From Spongilla lacustris (lineage: Eukaryota; Porifera; Demospongiae; Spongillida; Spongillidae), in NCBI GenBank assembly GCA_949361645.1, contig OX442417.1, positions 4,201,319 to 4,265,318 of the forward strand: a DNA stretch of 64,000 nucleotides. Reading direction: 5' to 3'. Below are positions 39,101 to 50,110 of this stretch, piece after piece. Position 1 is the stretch's first letter. Every line of letters starts with the position of its first letter. Both the position numbers and the translations under genes were made by a program. The notes below the pieces were generated by a model, which was not told where the DNA came from, did no database searches, and worked only from the letters and a program-made list of their open reading frames with translations.

Positions 39101-40507
39101 TTGAGGATGTCTAGGGCGACCACTAACCAACTGAATATTAGAGTTCCAAAGCTTTAGCAAGTCAACGATTACCCCATTCACAAATTCTCGACCGTTGTCA
39201 GAATGTAAAATGCGAGGTACTCCAAAATAAGGGAATACATGTGTATTGAGATTATCTGCAACATTTGCAGCACTCTTAGCTTCCATAGCATATGCAAAAT
39301 TGAACTTAGACCAGTGGTCCACACAGTGGAGTATCCACTTTTTATTGCCATGAGGAAGGTGCCTCATATCAATCATATCAATCTAGAAAAGAAATTTAAG
39401 AACTTTAGTGTACAAATGAAAGGCTCCGGCTATTTGTTGCACAGGGTGCTGCTATACACTGTGATCCAACTACATTGTAGCACTCCAAAAGAGAAAAAAA
39501 AGCCTATAACTACTGTGACAGTCACACAACTAAAGGACTACTATGTGATTGACATGAAACTGGTCAATTTCTTTTATCATGTGTGTGAATCTGCCATGCA
39601 TATATGTTATTTTGACCCAAAAATAAATGCATTGCTCTAGAAGCCAGCTGTAAAGCCTAAACTTGTGCTCCATATATAGAGTCAATGCAATTAAAATTAG
39701 GCATGAATAATAATTGTTAACACAGTCCAAGGGTAAAAAGCAGGTCAGGTATTACAAAGTATTGTAACATAAATCTAGGACAAACAATTTGCTTACTTGC
39801 AATCTGCAGAAAAACCCATTTGCAATGATTGGCTTCAGAGGAGGAGTCGATAGCTGTGGTTTCCGAAGCTGACAAGATGGGCACAGAGAAACAAATTTTT
39901 CAACCACGCATCTTGGGATCCCATGATACAAACTCTGCAACTGAGCACAAGAATACATATTCAGTAACAGACACATGGGCGACATGACACCATACCTTTT
40001 CAAACGTCTTCTTGTACCCACCATGTAACACATCCTTTTCATGGACATCACGAATGATTTCATAGAATTCTTCAACATGCGCTACTCTTCTGTACTTATC
40101 AATAGCGGTATTGTCCTCCACCAAGCCCTATATAAATGACGCATTTACTCAGTTTCCTACGCTAGAAGTTGCAAAAACACTACAACTTTACATTTTGTGC
40201 GATGAATGGCAACAACACGCATCAATAGTTGTGTACAACTGACAAACAATTTAGTGAGAAGTACCTGCTCTTTTGCTGGAACAACAAGAACATCGCGAGC
40301 TCCTAGACTAGGGATGTTCAGAATCTGGAATCCCTTCTTCTTAACAAAGAAGCGCAAGTTCTTGTCAACAGCCGACGGGTCTTTTATGGCGGTTTTAATT
40401 TTGTCTCCAAAGTCTTTGTAAACTACACCGCTAGTTCCTCTATCATTGGAGGAAAACTTCTCGGCAAGAAAGGCTCCAAACTCCTTCTCTCGATCGTACA
40501 TATCCAT
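36189..40507 (-). pseudogene. Multi-exon Ginger1-like transposase: integrase + CXC + Ulp1-like + PHD
   Basis: Read 5' to 3' down the coordinates. Exon near 40507-40265 has MDMYDREKEF and VVPAKEQ. Then comes the HHCC zinc-binding module (HVEEFYEIIRDVHEK, GGYKKTFEK; CPSCQLRKP at about 39870). The integrase core at 39383-38984 has DMIDMRHLPHG, HSDNGREF and QGLVERAHQTL, that is D, D-x37-E. An SPYELVFG motif follows at about 38890, then a basic linker, a CXC-type cluster (CKCTTGCLNRKCQC) at about 37900, Ulp1-like C48 protease pieces (SWLNDNIINAA; NHWLTIS with the catalytic His; NIYDS; NANDCGLYALAFC with the catalytic Cys), and a C-terminal PHD finger (CTCRS...MVECDVCKEWFHQGC). Introns with GT-AG borders join most parts. 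Frame changes near 38.6, 37.0 and 36.7 kb suggest decay or missed splicing. Confidence 0.78.
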
Positions 40508-40699
40508 TTCATAGCCAACTGCCAAAAAAATGCAACTGAACTGAGAAACGCACACTTAGAAATTGTAAACCACGTGTTCTGATAAAAATTAATTAGCCCG
40601 TTTTAAAGCCGGTCGACCGGTTTGGAAATGGGTTAACCCGCTTTAAATTGGGTCGACCCGTTTTAAAACGGGTCAAAAGTTTTAAATTGGGCCGTAACA

Positions 40700-41059
40700 T
40701 ATATATACATACTATAATGGTAGCCCCGGCCTAGCTGTATCTGGGTATAACTCCTGGCGTAGATCTTGTACGCTTCCTCCCAGGAATTTGAATGCGAGCC
40801 AGGCGACAGGAGAATTGATGAGCGGGTCCGTAATCTAGCTTTTCACATCTGTGCATGCATGCATGCATGCCTTTAAGTCCTGCACCCGGCGTACAACATA
40901 TGCAAACTCTGGGAATAAATTTCGACATCAACAGTATACTTCACCGCCGCCATTTGTATTGTCTGAAATGCTAGCTTATGATGCAATTGATTCCTAACGC
41001 ATTTATATATATATAATTATTATAATTATGTAATACGTACGTGCGTATGTGCAATATTA
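40700..41059. other. Spacer between Ginger1-like element and copy 2
   Basis: No gene seen. It contains a GCATGCATGC run near 40855 and an AT-rich tract near 41010. Confidence 0.5.
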
Positions 41060-41492
41060 ATTGTGCATGCATGTGGGTGCCACTAAAATATATACATTAA
41101 TTTGTTGGCCGTGTACAACTCCATCAAGCTGTCGCTGCACGTCAGGAGCTTCCCATATAGCCCACGAATGTGCCGGTTTCCTCAAAACTCCCTTGTTGAG
41201 ACGGCCATACACATATTTGTCATGACGCCTGTGTACGTCCCCAACTGTACATTGTACATATTTTTATAGATCCGGTTTGGGCAACGATTCGAATGCGCCC
41301 TCAATGCGGATTGATCCGGACCGATCCGGTAAGCCGTTACTAGTGTAGAAACGCCTTTACTTTAGTGGTCTCTGTTTAATATTGCGCTATAACCACAAGT
41401 ATGCAGTGTTTGCTCTTGACCTCCAGGGCCACCGTATAGGGAAGCCCTCTACTGCTAGTGCGGAAACGCCTCAGCTATACTACACTGACAAC

Positions 41493-41500
41493 TATAAAAG
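41493..41500 (+). promoter_or_regulatory. TATA box of the secreted-protein gene
   Basis: TATAAAAG, 64 bp before the second ATG of the transcript region (41564). Transcription would start around 41525 and leave a short 5' leader. The element is conserved in copy 1. Confidence 0.65.
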
Positions 41501-41563
41501 AGCTAAGCCTGCTCCCTCAAGTGTCACTCTCATAAACACAACTACGATTTCGAATAAATCGAA

Positions 41564-42122
41564 ATGCTTACCCTGAAAGGACTCTTGCTGTGCGCTCTAC
41601 TTGTGGCTTCAGCCATGGCGTTCCCACGTATCAGCGAAATGTCTGACCTGCAGACCATGGAGACGGACGACAGTGACGTTTCTAAGGAAGAAAGTTTTGC
41701 ACAGGTTTACGCCGAGCGTCAAGAGGTAAAAGGACTGTGTTACGGTAGAGATTTGGCACGAGTCATTCATCCCACTGTATATATATAGCTGATTGAATTT
41801 CGTGATGAGGTATTGAGGACTACGGGGATTGCCTGCGATACATGCAAAACCTTGGCTGGGTATTTGCAAAGTTTTGTGCTGGCTGGTGATTCGAAGGTAA
41901 GCTTACGTTTCTTTTGATGAAATTGTTCATAGGAGAGTGATGGGATTACATTCCAATTGGTTATAAGGTACTTTTCCCACAACTATATACGTGCAGGCCT
42001 TCGTTAAGAACAAGCTCACAGCAAAATGCAATAGCATGTCATTTTTATTGAAGACTGTTGTAAGCTGCGCATGTGGACTATATATATCCAAGCATGCATG
42101 CTTTATCCCCTCAATAGTGTAA
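41564..42122 (+). CDS. Small secreted cysteine-rich protein, saposin-like pattern (three exons)
   Basis: The proposed exons are 41564-41725, 41789-41896 and 41997-42122, all phase 0, with donors GAG/GTAAAA and AAG/GTAAGC and acceptors TATATAG and GTGCAG. The 131-residue product starts with a signal peptide (MLTLKGLLLCALLVASAMAF), followed by an acidic segment to residue 54. A domain with six cysteines comes next: IACDTCKTL, 27 residues on AKC, 12 on SCAC, then HAC near the end. CxxC plus a third Cys 27 residues later, in amphipathic helices, is how saposin/amoebapore-like domains start. The last three cysteines are closer together than usual, so exon 3 might end earlier (GTAAGC at about 42059) and join another exon. 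It would act outside the cell or in a lysosome-like compartment. No sequence-identical family is known to me. Confidence 0.6.
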
Positions 42123-43310
42123 CCTTGTTGTCAACAACTATTTCAACAGCCTCTATGACGACATAGCCAACAAGCATCTGGTTAGTGTGATGCGGAGCTA
42201 GGCAACGACTTACCACTTTATTACTACAGAATGCTAACACAGCCTGCCAAAAAGTTCGAGCATGTTAATTCAGTGATGCGCCAAAGGTATAAATATATAT
42301 AATAATTGATACTGTATAATGCAAAATTTTCTTCTTCCAGTTCGCAAGCTATATATAGGATCCCAAACAGAATTAATATTGTTCAGTTTTTGGTTGCAGC
42401 GTTAGACTTTAGTGTGTGATTTGAATGATCATTAACATTACTTCTCTCACTGACTTATATGATGAATGCTATGGTATTACCGTTTGAGTAGAAGACATAG
42501 AGTCATAGACACTAGTTTTATAGGTTTACTAGCGGAACATTCACAAAATATGTCACCCTCTAGCTATCTATCTTGTCACACATATACATGTATGTATATG
42601 CATATACACATGTACCTACAGCCATGCCTCCCTCGAGCGTGACGAATTTAGCTACACCATACGTACATGTATAAAGCTGTAGCTCTTACACGTAGGACAG
42701 TTTATATATTACGATGGTAGGGCATATATAGATTGATCACCTAACGCACCTTGTTGACATCTATATAACGCCATGAATTATATCGATGTCTTTTAAAAAG
42801 CATGAAGAAATTTTCATTGTTCAGATGTCATACCGTATACTGACTAAATTGTACAGCCACGCATGCTAACAGCAGTTTATGTATTAATTTTAAAAGTGAT
42901 TCTTTTATTGAAGATCATTATTATAAATCATCCAGGTGAAGGTGCATGGTCACGCTACGCTAGAGCCAAAGTGGAGGTGCAGAATATGGAAGTGGTGGAA
43001 AAGGATAGTGATGAGGTGGAAGATGGGATGCATGTGTGCACAAAAACAATAGCCTGAAATGTCTACTCTGGATAATAATAATTATTATTATAGTAAGTTT
43101 TGTATCTTTGGTAAAAAGATGATAATATATTAAGCTGAGTATCCAAACTTTGAAGGCTATCAATATTGAATTAATAACAATTTAAAAAAACATTGTAAAA
43201 CGTCCCATGGGAGAAGGTATACGTAGCCGGTTACTATGGTTAAATGTCTGATGAAACCCCATTTCATGGATGGAACAAGCATCACTACTATACACAGTAT
43301 GTCATCAATA
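42123..43310 (+). other. Downstream part of copy 2, no gene seen
   Basis: Matches copy 1 at 23050-23732 and 30479-31040. An 87-residue-type short frame near 42900 (NHPGEGAWSRYARAK) is shared by both copies (30655 and 42920) but changes frame between them, so selection is not evident. Confidence 0.5.
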
Positions 43311-43492
43311 TGTTACTGCCCGATTCGAATTCACAACCAGGGTTGCCGCGCGATATATCGCGGTTAACCGACCATAGAAGTCTATGTAACCGCGATACAT
43401 CGCGGCAACCCTGTTCACAACCTTTGACCCGCTTAGCATCCGGTCGACCGGCTTCAAAACGGGCGGCAGGTTGTGAATCGGGCAGTAATACA
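43311..43492. mobile_element. Short TIR element, copy 2, carrying a second MITE
   Basis: Same element as 31041-31155, split by the 76-bp MITE at 43338-43413 and lacking a few central bases. Confidence 0.65.
43338..43413. mobile_element. 76-bp hAT-type MITE with 8-bp TSD
   Basis: The ends are CAGGGTTGCCGCG and CGCGGCAACCCTG, flanked by TTCACAAC on both sides (43330-43337 and 43414-43421). Copy 1 has a single TTCACAAC at 31060-31067, an empty site. The 8-bp duplication and CAGGG end fit a hAT-derived MITE. A related tail (CGCGATATATCGCGGCAGCCCTG, split here at GCGG/CAGCCC) sits near 21487-21510. Confidence 0.85.
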
Positions 43493-44088
43493 TATACTAT
43501 ATCAGTAGGGAGTGGTGCATGGTACAGTGGCATGGATATCAGCACAACTGTTGCATCATGGTTTAAAGTCACAAATGTAGGTACAGTGACATTTTTTTCA
43601 AATCGTTATTTAAGGCACATAATATACATCATTGGAAAGAGCAAAAAATATACATTCCAACGATATCTTATGTTTATAGTGATTAGTTTCGTTGCGAGCA
43701 CCACGCTATTCCAAAGATGTAATACGAAATGATCGCGAATGTACGTGAGTTAATGGGAACCGCGAAACAAAAACTGTCCCGGTTGAGTTTATAATCAGTG
43801 CAGAGATGCAACTAAGTGCAAAGACTTAACCAAAACGTTAAGTTACGATGACTCACTCATAACATACAGAGAGATGCATTGAAATCTGCTCCTATAAGTC
43901 ATTTACACTTACCATTGGTTTTAAAGTTAAGGAAGGTTATTCTGTTAAATTGGTATCATAGCTGTATGCACTGAATTATGGTACAAAGTGGTGAAATATA
44001 CACAAATCACACTAATAGTACAATAATACACAATGCAAAACAAATATCCCATTATAACAACACAACACTATGTACAATGCAACATTAT

Positions 44089-44847
44089 TCATGTATTAAG
44101 TTCACTTAAGTTAAGGTCACCAGCAATGTAATCTGCTAACAGCCCATATACTGTCATTGTAACGTTCTCCCCATCTTCTTCATCTTCATCTGATTTCCAG
44201 TAGAATACAATGACTTTAGGAACTTTTGACTTTGTTAAAGGTTTCACACTTACTACATGTCCATTATAGAGTACATTCTTCTCGTTCACATACCAAAGGT
44301 GTTCGAAGTAGAGACCAAGTATGGAGGATGTATCTGACAAAACTTTTAATATAATACTTACTTGATGAGGTGAAAGTTCAGGAAACTCATTCAGCAAGTT
44401 ATGCTCCATCTCTACAACACAGCGTAACTTTTTTTCAATGCTTCTCCTGAAGGTATCTTCCTTCTTTTGATTTTTCACTTTTAGCATATCATTTTCAATT
44501 TTCATTAGGCGAATTTTTTCTTTTAATTCCTTATTTTCCTTCTTCCATTTCTGCTCATGTATCTTATAGGAGATTTTTGATTTGTAGTACTTATATCTTA
44601 ATGCAACAAGTGATCGTTTTAGCTGTCTTGATTCGCTTCCTTGACCTTGTTTTAATGAGAGGTTTTCCAGTTTCAACTTGTTAATCTTTGAATTGTTTGT
44701 ATTAATTGTTCTTTTAGCACTTAGCAATTTAGAACGTAGTGTATCTTCAATGTTGGACTTCCTTCTTAATGCTTTTTGAAGATACTTGTTTTTCATTTTG
44801 ACACTTGGAAACAATCGAAGCTTAAAGAAGTTTTTATTTCCCCACAT
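44089..44847 (-). CDS. Coiled-coil protein in 7-bp-TSD element
   Basis: 252 residues. Positions 18-150 are strongly charged with heptad-like leucine and lysine spacing (long coiled coil, for example SKINKLKLENLSLKQ and IRLMKIENDMLKVKN). They are followed by a globular part with LNEFPELSPHQVSIILKVL, ILGLYFEHLWYVNEKN and an acidic DEDEEDGE loop. The stop is just inside the element's left TIR side. A coiled coil before a globular domain occurs in some THAP/P-type transposases, but no catalytic residues are evident. Function unknown. Confidence 0.6.
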   Translation of the reverse strand: MWGNKNFFKLRLFPSVKMKNKYLQKALRRKSNIEDTLRSKLLSAKRTINTNNSKINKLKLENLSLKQGQGSESRQLKRSLVALRYKYYKSKISYKIHEQKWKKENKELKEKIRLMKIENDMLKVKNQKKEDTFRRSIEKKLRCVVEMEHNLLNEFPELSPHQVSIILKVLSDTSSILGLYFEHLWYVNEKNVLYNGHVVSVKPLTKSKVPKVIVFYWKSDEDEEDGENVTMTVYGLLADYIAGDLNLSELNT

Positions 44848-45251
44848 TTAGTGCAGCCAGATGTAGAATTCAATGTTATTGAACCAGAACTGCCACTTTG
44901 GCTAGTGTGCATGACAACACTAGCTGATGCGTGTGGATTTTGCTTCTTTGTCACTGATTCATTTAAAGGTAAATCAAATTTCAGCTTCAGAAAACAAACA
45001 ACATCTTCCCAGGCTCTATCAAGATGCTTCTTCATGTCATTGATAGTTTGAAGCACACGCTTAATGGAGGCGCACAATGCATTAATGTTCACATCTTGTC
45101 TTGGTGCTAGTTTTGCCACTATCCTCGCTATTTCTACGGGTTTGGCATTTTTTAGGTTGGAGTTGATGTACAACACCAAGCCATTTGTTACATCCGGAGC
45201 AAGAAGGGATCCATCCTCACTCACATCCTTTTTATAACCATTAATGAGCAT
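44793..45251 (-). CDS. Unknown protein in 7-bp-TSD element, N-terminal frame
   Basis: 152 residues. It begins MLINGYKKDVSEDGSLLAPD, is mostly helical in appearance, then has a serine-rich linker and a CTKCGE motif near the end. It overlaps the next frame by 55 bp in a different frame. The shared part TKCGEIKTSLSF could lead into it through a frameshift at TCAAAATGA or by an unseen splice. I do not recognise the family. Confidence 0.55.
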   Translation of the reverse strand: MLINGYKKDVSEDGSLLAPDVTNGLVLYINSNLKNAKPVEIARIVAKLAPRQDVNINALCASIKRVLQTINDMKKHLDRAWEDVVCFLKLKFDLPLNESVTKKQNPHASASVVMHTSQSGSSGSITLNSTSGCTKCGEIKTSLSFDCFQVSK

Positions 45252-46013
45252 TCAGAGATCAGCAACTGTCTTCATTCTAAATAGCGAAAAGCAATGATTG
45301 CGTGCATACATGTACGTGTGTGATATGAAGTAATTAAACATGAATACTTGGCTTGAAAAGAACAGTGCGTGGGCATCATCGTATTGCAATGTTATAGCAA
45401 TAGAAATATAGTGATTAGTTCACTCTTGAACGAAATTTTATTTACAACGTAGTTAATTGAAGATTGGGGTGTGCACTAAATAGGGTAGTCAGAAAGAACC
45501 GAATTTGAATGAGCTCATGCATTTTAGACAGAGAATCCAGGTTATCCAACTTAGTTCAAACACAAAGATACATTAGTACAAGGATTTGTGCTCTTTTTTC
45601 ATGCATGCCAACATAAAACGCCTGGGTAGTTAAAGCACCCTTTGGGCATCGTGCAAATGGCCTCATACTTTGTAGCATAATGATTCAGTGCCTAACTTAA
45701 ATAAAAAAACATACCATGTGATAGTTGGTTAACAATCGGAGTCAAGATTCGTTCCCAAAAAAATGCTACGAATTCAATGTGTCAAATAAAAAAAGAACAA
45801 GAACCAGCTCGAAATTAGACAATAGTGTCTCATTCTACAACTAATCGGGTCACTAAATCTAGCCATGCAGTCGGACTAACCTCGCAGGTGATTGAGCAAC
45901 TTTCTTCTCTTCGCGATACACTTTTTCAATGTTACGAAATACGGGTCCAATTTTCGACGTAGTTTTAGATCATCGATTTTCGGACCCAATTACGCGATTT
46001 GTCACAGTACCTA

Positions 46014-46832
46014 ACAAATGCAATATTTGAATGCAACGTGGTTTGTCGATATTTATTTCAAAATCAGGATTTGCTACACTTGAAAATTGCACATTCAAAT
46101 ATGGTCAAAGCATGCACGAGTTCTTTACACATCCTCAACAACATATATATTATCATTTCATAGCTGCAATGTACATGCTGATTATTCGAACCATATAAAA
46201 TAATTACAAAACTGATTCAATTGTGAAATACATTCAATCCATACTAAGCATTGATGGATATACATCCAGTTTGTACATTATAAGATGCTAATGCTCTATT
46301 TACATATATATGCCTGCACTGACCTCAGTGCACACGGAAATGTGTAGAAATGCTACCTCCGTGCCTTGATTAATTGTATAGCATACCTGTTAACCACAAT
46401 CAGCAAACATGTAATGCCCACAGAGGAAAAGCCACAGCCAGTAAGCGGAAATGCTTCCTGAGTGATTAACGCAAAGTATAAGCAAACACATTTCAGCTGA
46501 ACTAATGATCGTCTGCTGCCCTTTGTGTTTTACCGCATCAATATTGGCAGTTCTCAATATCAGCAGCTAAACTTGGCTGCAACAAAATGCTAGTACATGA
46601 TATTGTACGTTAAAGTACTATGCCGTATACCCAGTCATTATACCACTGTATATTCAATGTGGAAAATCATGCTCCTTTTAATGGAAATACCATAGTCAGT
46701 ACATCCCTAGAGGAATCCTTTCTACATCACCCAATTGATGGAGGGACATTAGGTTGGTAATATACTGGCGAATGTGGGGAGGAGATATGGAATTCGGATC
46801 CTGACCATCGTGTACAGCTAGGAAAAGAAAAC
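46014..46832 (+). repeat. Duplicated locus, copy 2, second part
   Basis: Matches 31234-32055 closely (for example CAATATTTGAATGCAACGTGG and GGCAGTTCTCAATATCAGCAG). It ends at the GAAAAC target duplication of the 16.4-kb insertion. Confidence 0.9.
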
Positions 46833-46845
46833 TACGGTGGCCCGG

Positions 46846-46975
46846 TGTCGGAGGAATGGCTGTCCCCCTGGAAAAAGTGTCCCCCCGGACATTTGTTCCT
46901 AGGTACAAATGTCCCCCCGGACACTCGTACCTAGGAAAAAATGTCCCCCCCCCTGGTAAAAGTGTCCCCTCAATA
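46846..46975. repeat. Left TIR zone of element A
   Basis: Repeated TGTCCCCCCGGACA and TTCCTAGGTAC words. The right counterpart at 58122-58406 has more copies of CCTAGGCAAAAATGTCCCCC. Confidence 0.8.
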
Positions 46976-47106
46976 AATTATTGTTTTTTTTTTTTTTTTT
47001 AATCGTTAATTGGCAACGATAAAGTGACGGTTGGAGCTAGAACTTTTTCTTGCGAAGTGTTTCATGGATTTCGACGACATTTTTGGCTCATGGTCACTAC
47101 CCAACT

Positions 47107-47205
47107 AGTCTCGTACCCAGACCCACCATGACGTAAGCGTTTATCGCTTACAGTATGACAGTAGTGTTTATAGCTAAACGCTTACGTCATTGTGGGTCCG
47201 AGACT
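47107..47205. mobile_element. 99-bp MITE with 11-bp TSD
   Basis: The inverted ends AGTCTCGTACCCAGACCCAC and GTGGGTCCGAGACT have an inner ATGACGTAAGCG/CGCTTACGTCAT pair. They are flanked by ACTACCCAACT at 47096-47106 and 47206-47216. An 11-bp duplication suggests a Mutator-like relative. Removing it restores an HGHYPTALSKDQKRSF reading of element A. Confidence 0.85.
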
Positions 47206-47350
47206 ACTACCCAACTGCATTGTCCAAAGACCAAAAACGCTCCTTTCGGCGAAAGGCGACAGAAACCTACAATGTGGAGAAAGGAGTCTTGTATTACGCC
47301 AAAAAGGCTACGGGTCCATCGGATCGACTATGGAGGATTGAGATAACGAC
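47206..47350 (+). pseudogene. Element A: integrase N-terminal remnant
   Basis: Encodes YPTALSKDQKRSFRRKA, ETYNVEKGVLYYAKK and SDRLWRIEITT. That is the stretch that precedes the zinc-binding domain in gypsy/Ginger1 integrases, including the YYxK-type motif. The frame continues past the hAT insertion as NDEQRKIMETCI at 57080-57115, just where the HHCC module should begin, and then breaks. Confidence 0.65.
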
Positions 47351-50076
47351 CAGTGATGCCGCGGCCAGCTTTTAACAATCCGGTCACGTTCACGGCTGGC
47401 CGTCTGGATATAAACGGTCACGTTCACGGTCAAAGATGGACCGTATGATTTCAATCCGGTCACGTTCACGGCTGGCCGTCAGCCGTCAAAATTTTACTAA
47501 TACGGTCACGGACGCGGTCATTACTTATGCTATAGAAGTTTGGCATGCACGTATCAATAGAAATGGTTCATGAACGATATGCATGAGATATGGGTATAGC
47601 AGAACAAGTGTGAAAAAACAGATTCAATTAACGAAAGTCTTTATTGCATCTGAGAAAGAGAACAGATTCAATCCTGGCTGGATCCATCCTCCATCTTTTG
47701 CGCTCCACAATGAGTTTCAGCTGGGAGAAAACTCGCTCAGATGGGGCACTAGACGCAGGAATGGCAAGGTACTTGCGAGCTAGCTTGGATACATTAGGAA
47801 ACTTATCCTCATTCTCTCCCCACCACTGCATAACATTATTAACTCGCCAATTGGTGAGGGGAACTGCCATGTAGTGCCTAAATACGTCAGTCAATTTTTC
47901 TTTCAAACTTTTCACCATCAATTCAACTCCAACAATTTCTTCTTCGACAGACTGTCAACAGAGTGTAAAGTTATAATATATTAAAAACCACAATTTCAAT
48001 CTCAAACCTCAAAGTTGAAAAAGGCATCTAATGCAATTTTCTTTTCAGTTACATCAGTAGAAATGTTTCCAACAACTTGAGTGCAATCATTGGTGTTGTC
48101 TGACTCAGCAACATTTTCTAACTCTTCCATAAAATGCTCAATTGCTTCTGCCTTTTACTCAGGAGGTAACCAACTGAGAAATTTGTGACCTGGATGAACT
48201 AATGCTGCAACAGTAAGAAGTGAATCAGTTAGATCAAACCGATTCCTGAATCCAAATTTGAGACTTTCGTAACACTCAAGCACATCCTCAGGCAAATCTT
48301 CCCAGTATTCAACACCTAAACATATACAAGTTGACATTCCATTATACATACAGTCCTACCAATATTGTATCATTAGTACTTATAACAGGCAACTGTAGTG
48401 TAGTTGCATGTGTCCAAATCTAGCATTATGACCTACAAGCCAACTCCAGACATGCTGTCTTATACAAAAAGACACTCAATAAAAAAGGTACAATAATATA
48501 AATGCATGAACATAACCGTTTAACATAAATAACAAACCTAAATTCCATGATGGTGGGGGTCGCACATCTTCAAGCACCATATTCAGATTAGTGACCAACC
48601 TAGAGAAGCTACACAGTGTTGGGTACTTTTCACCCTCAAACAGCACAGACATAAATGTTGAACTCATGACACACTTCCATGATAAATGGTGTCAATATTA
48701 CACATCTTTCCAACATATAATACGTTGAGTTCCAACGAGTGACAATATCCTTTATTAAAGTAAGGGCCACAGTATGACATATGGAGAAATTGCCCATACA
48801 TAGGCGGACATTTAGCACTTTTTTTTCAAATTGATTTTTAAACACATGTACTAAGTACGATAAATCGGTCTAATTGTGAATCTGTAATTTATAGATTTAT
48901 ATCATGAGCTATTCTTGTACAAAAATCAAGACAAAAAATTAATTTCTACCGCACTAATTTATTCGTAAAGTAGACATGTTACGTAACATTTATTAACAAT
49001 TATGTCATTTATCAATAAGGTTTTTAATTAATGGCCTAGCTCACGAGACGCATACAAAGCCGATGACGTATTACTGATACTAAGTAAGTAAAAGTAATTG
49101 TAGCTCCCGTAAACACAAATTGAACACGCACCGCAGATGACAGAAAGGGATGATGTTGGCTTCGTCCAAAGTGGCCGGTCCGCAATTACTAGTAGTTCAC
49201 GACGGGAGACCGAGTCCCAACTCCCAACATGTCATCATTATTATATGCTCCGCCATGCATATTTACCCATCCTTTCAATATTGGCCGGGTGCAGCGTCCG
49301 TTGTGCACGTCACGCCACCAGCACTTTTTACGCCACCTTTCTATGCGGCAATTCATTATTGCCATGAAGCCTCGATCGCGATTATCGCGCGGGCAACATA
49401 TCGTAAAAGCAGAGATAATATAAAGCGATACTTCCTATGATATATGCTATTACATTTATAGTTTCTCTTAGCCCCTTCCGTAGTCAATCATCGACTCAAT
49501 GTGATATGGGAGATGTAAACGATGGGCGGACCGGCAGCGTGGGCGTTTCTCTAGAGCCGAACACATTGGCAAGCTAGAACCCGTACTTCACGTTTATTTC
49601 ATGTCAAGATATCGAACTTCTTATAGGTTAATACATTTACCGTAGTGATCAGGTCGACGGGTCATGCTGCCCTTCCTCATCACTGAGTTACTAGTACGTT
49701 TACAAATTGACAATAACCACAAAGACCCTGCTGCACTTCTTCCTCATCGGATGGCTATCACAGTTACAAGCAAGTCTAGTGTCATATTATGAGCACCAAA
49801 CAAAACAAAAAAAGATAAGTGCCTAAGTAGCATCATATAGATACTTGATGGTAGCACATCTCTGTGGAAACAGTTGCAAACAGACATTTAAACAAATTCG
49901 CAGCTCCTGATATTGAAACCTAGAGGAAAAAAGTGATGATTATGCATCAGAACAAATGCCCCTACCATAAAACCAAAGCCCTCAGCATCATGCACAAAGC
50001 ACACTCCATCCCCTCCCAATGCAAAGCTCAACCAAGGCATCAGGACTAGTGCTTGCCCAACAGGCCCCTGTCATTC

Positions 50077-50110
50077 ATTACCCCCCCCCCCCCACACACA
50101 CACACACACA
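50077..50110 (+). repeat. Poly-C and (CA)n tract
   Basis: A C run followed by CA dinucleotides. Further C/G-rich low-complexity tracts lie at 50295-50335 and 50365-50390. Confidence 0.9.

Larger units (their letters stand above)
35813..40699 (-). mobile_element. Ginger1-like DNA transposon (integrase, CXC, Ulp1-like protease, PHD)
   Basis: 4,887 bp with inverted ends TGTTACGGCCCAATTTAAAA at both sides (LTR-like TG...CA termini). The flanking TATA on both sides lies inside a TA microsatellite and is not a secure target duplication. The TIR zones (35813-36060 and 40590-40699) are filled with short palindromic words: CCGGTTTTAAAGCCGG, GGTCGACC, CCCGTTTTAAAACGGG. Ginger1 transposons are defined by gypsy-type integrases with extra C-terminal OTU or Ulp1 protease domains. 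That combination is what this element encodes on the minus strand. Confidence 0.8.
41060..43577 (+). repeat. Duplicated locus, copy 2, first part
   Basis: Matches 22020-23732 and 30479-31240, lacking the 6.7-kb block between them. It contains the intact secreted-protein gene and a MITE-in-MITE insertion. Confidence 0.88.
43578..46013 (-). mobile_element. 2.4-kb TIR element with 7-bp TSD, coiled-coil protein
   Basis: The ends TAGGTACAGTGACA and TGTCACAGTACCTA are inverted repeats with one mismatch, and ACAAATG is duplicated on both sides (43571-43577 and 46014-46020). Copy 1 has one ACAAATG at 31234-31240, which proves insertion. Two overlapping minus-strand frames lie inside. No DDE transposase motif was recognised, so the superfamily is open (7- to 8-bp TSDs occur in hAT, P and a few others). 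It may be a non-autonomous carrier of a captured gene. Confidence 0.85.

Noticed and set aside
38984..39383. Gypsy retrotransposon integrase
   Set aside because: No RT nearby; the element has short TIRs and C-terminal CXC, Ulp1-like and PHD parts, as in Ginger1.
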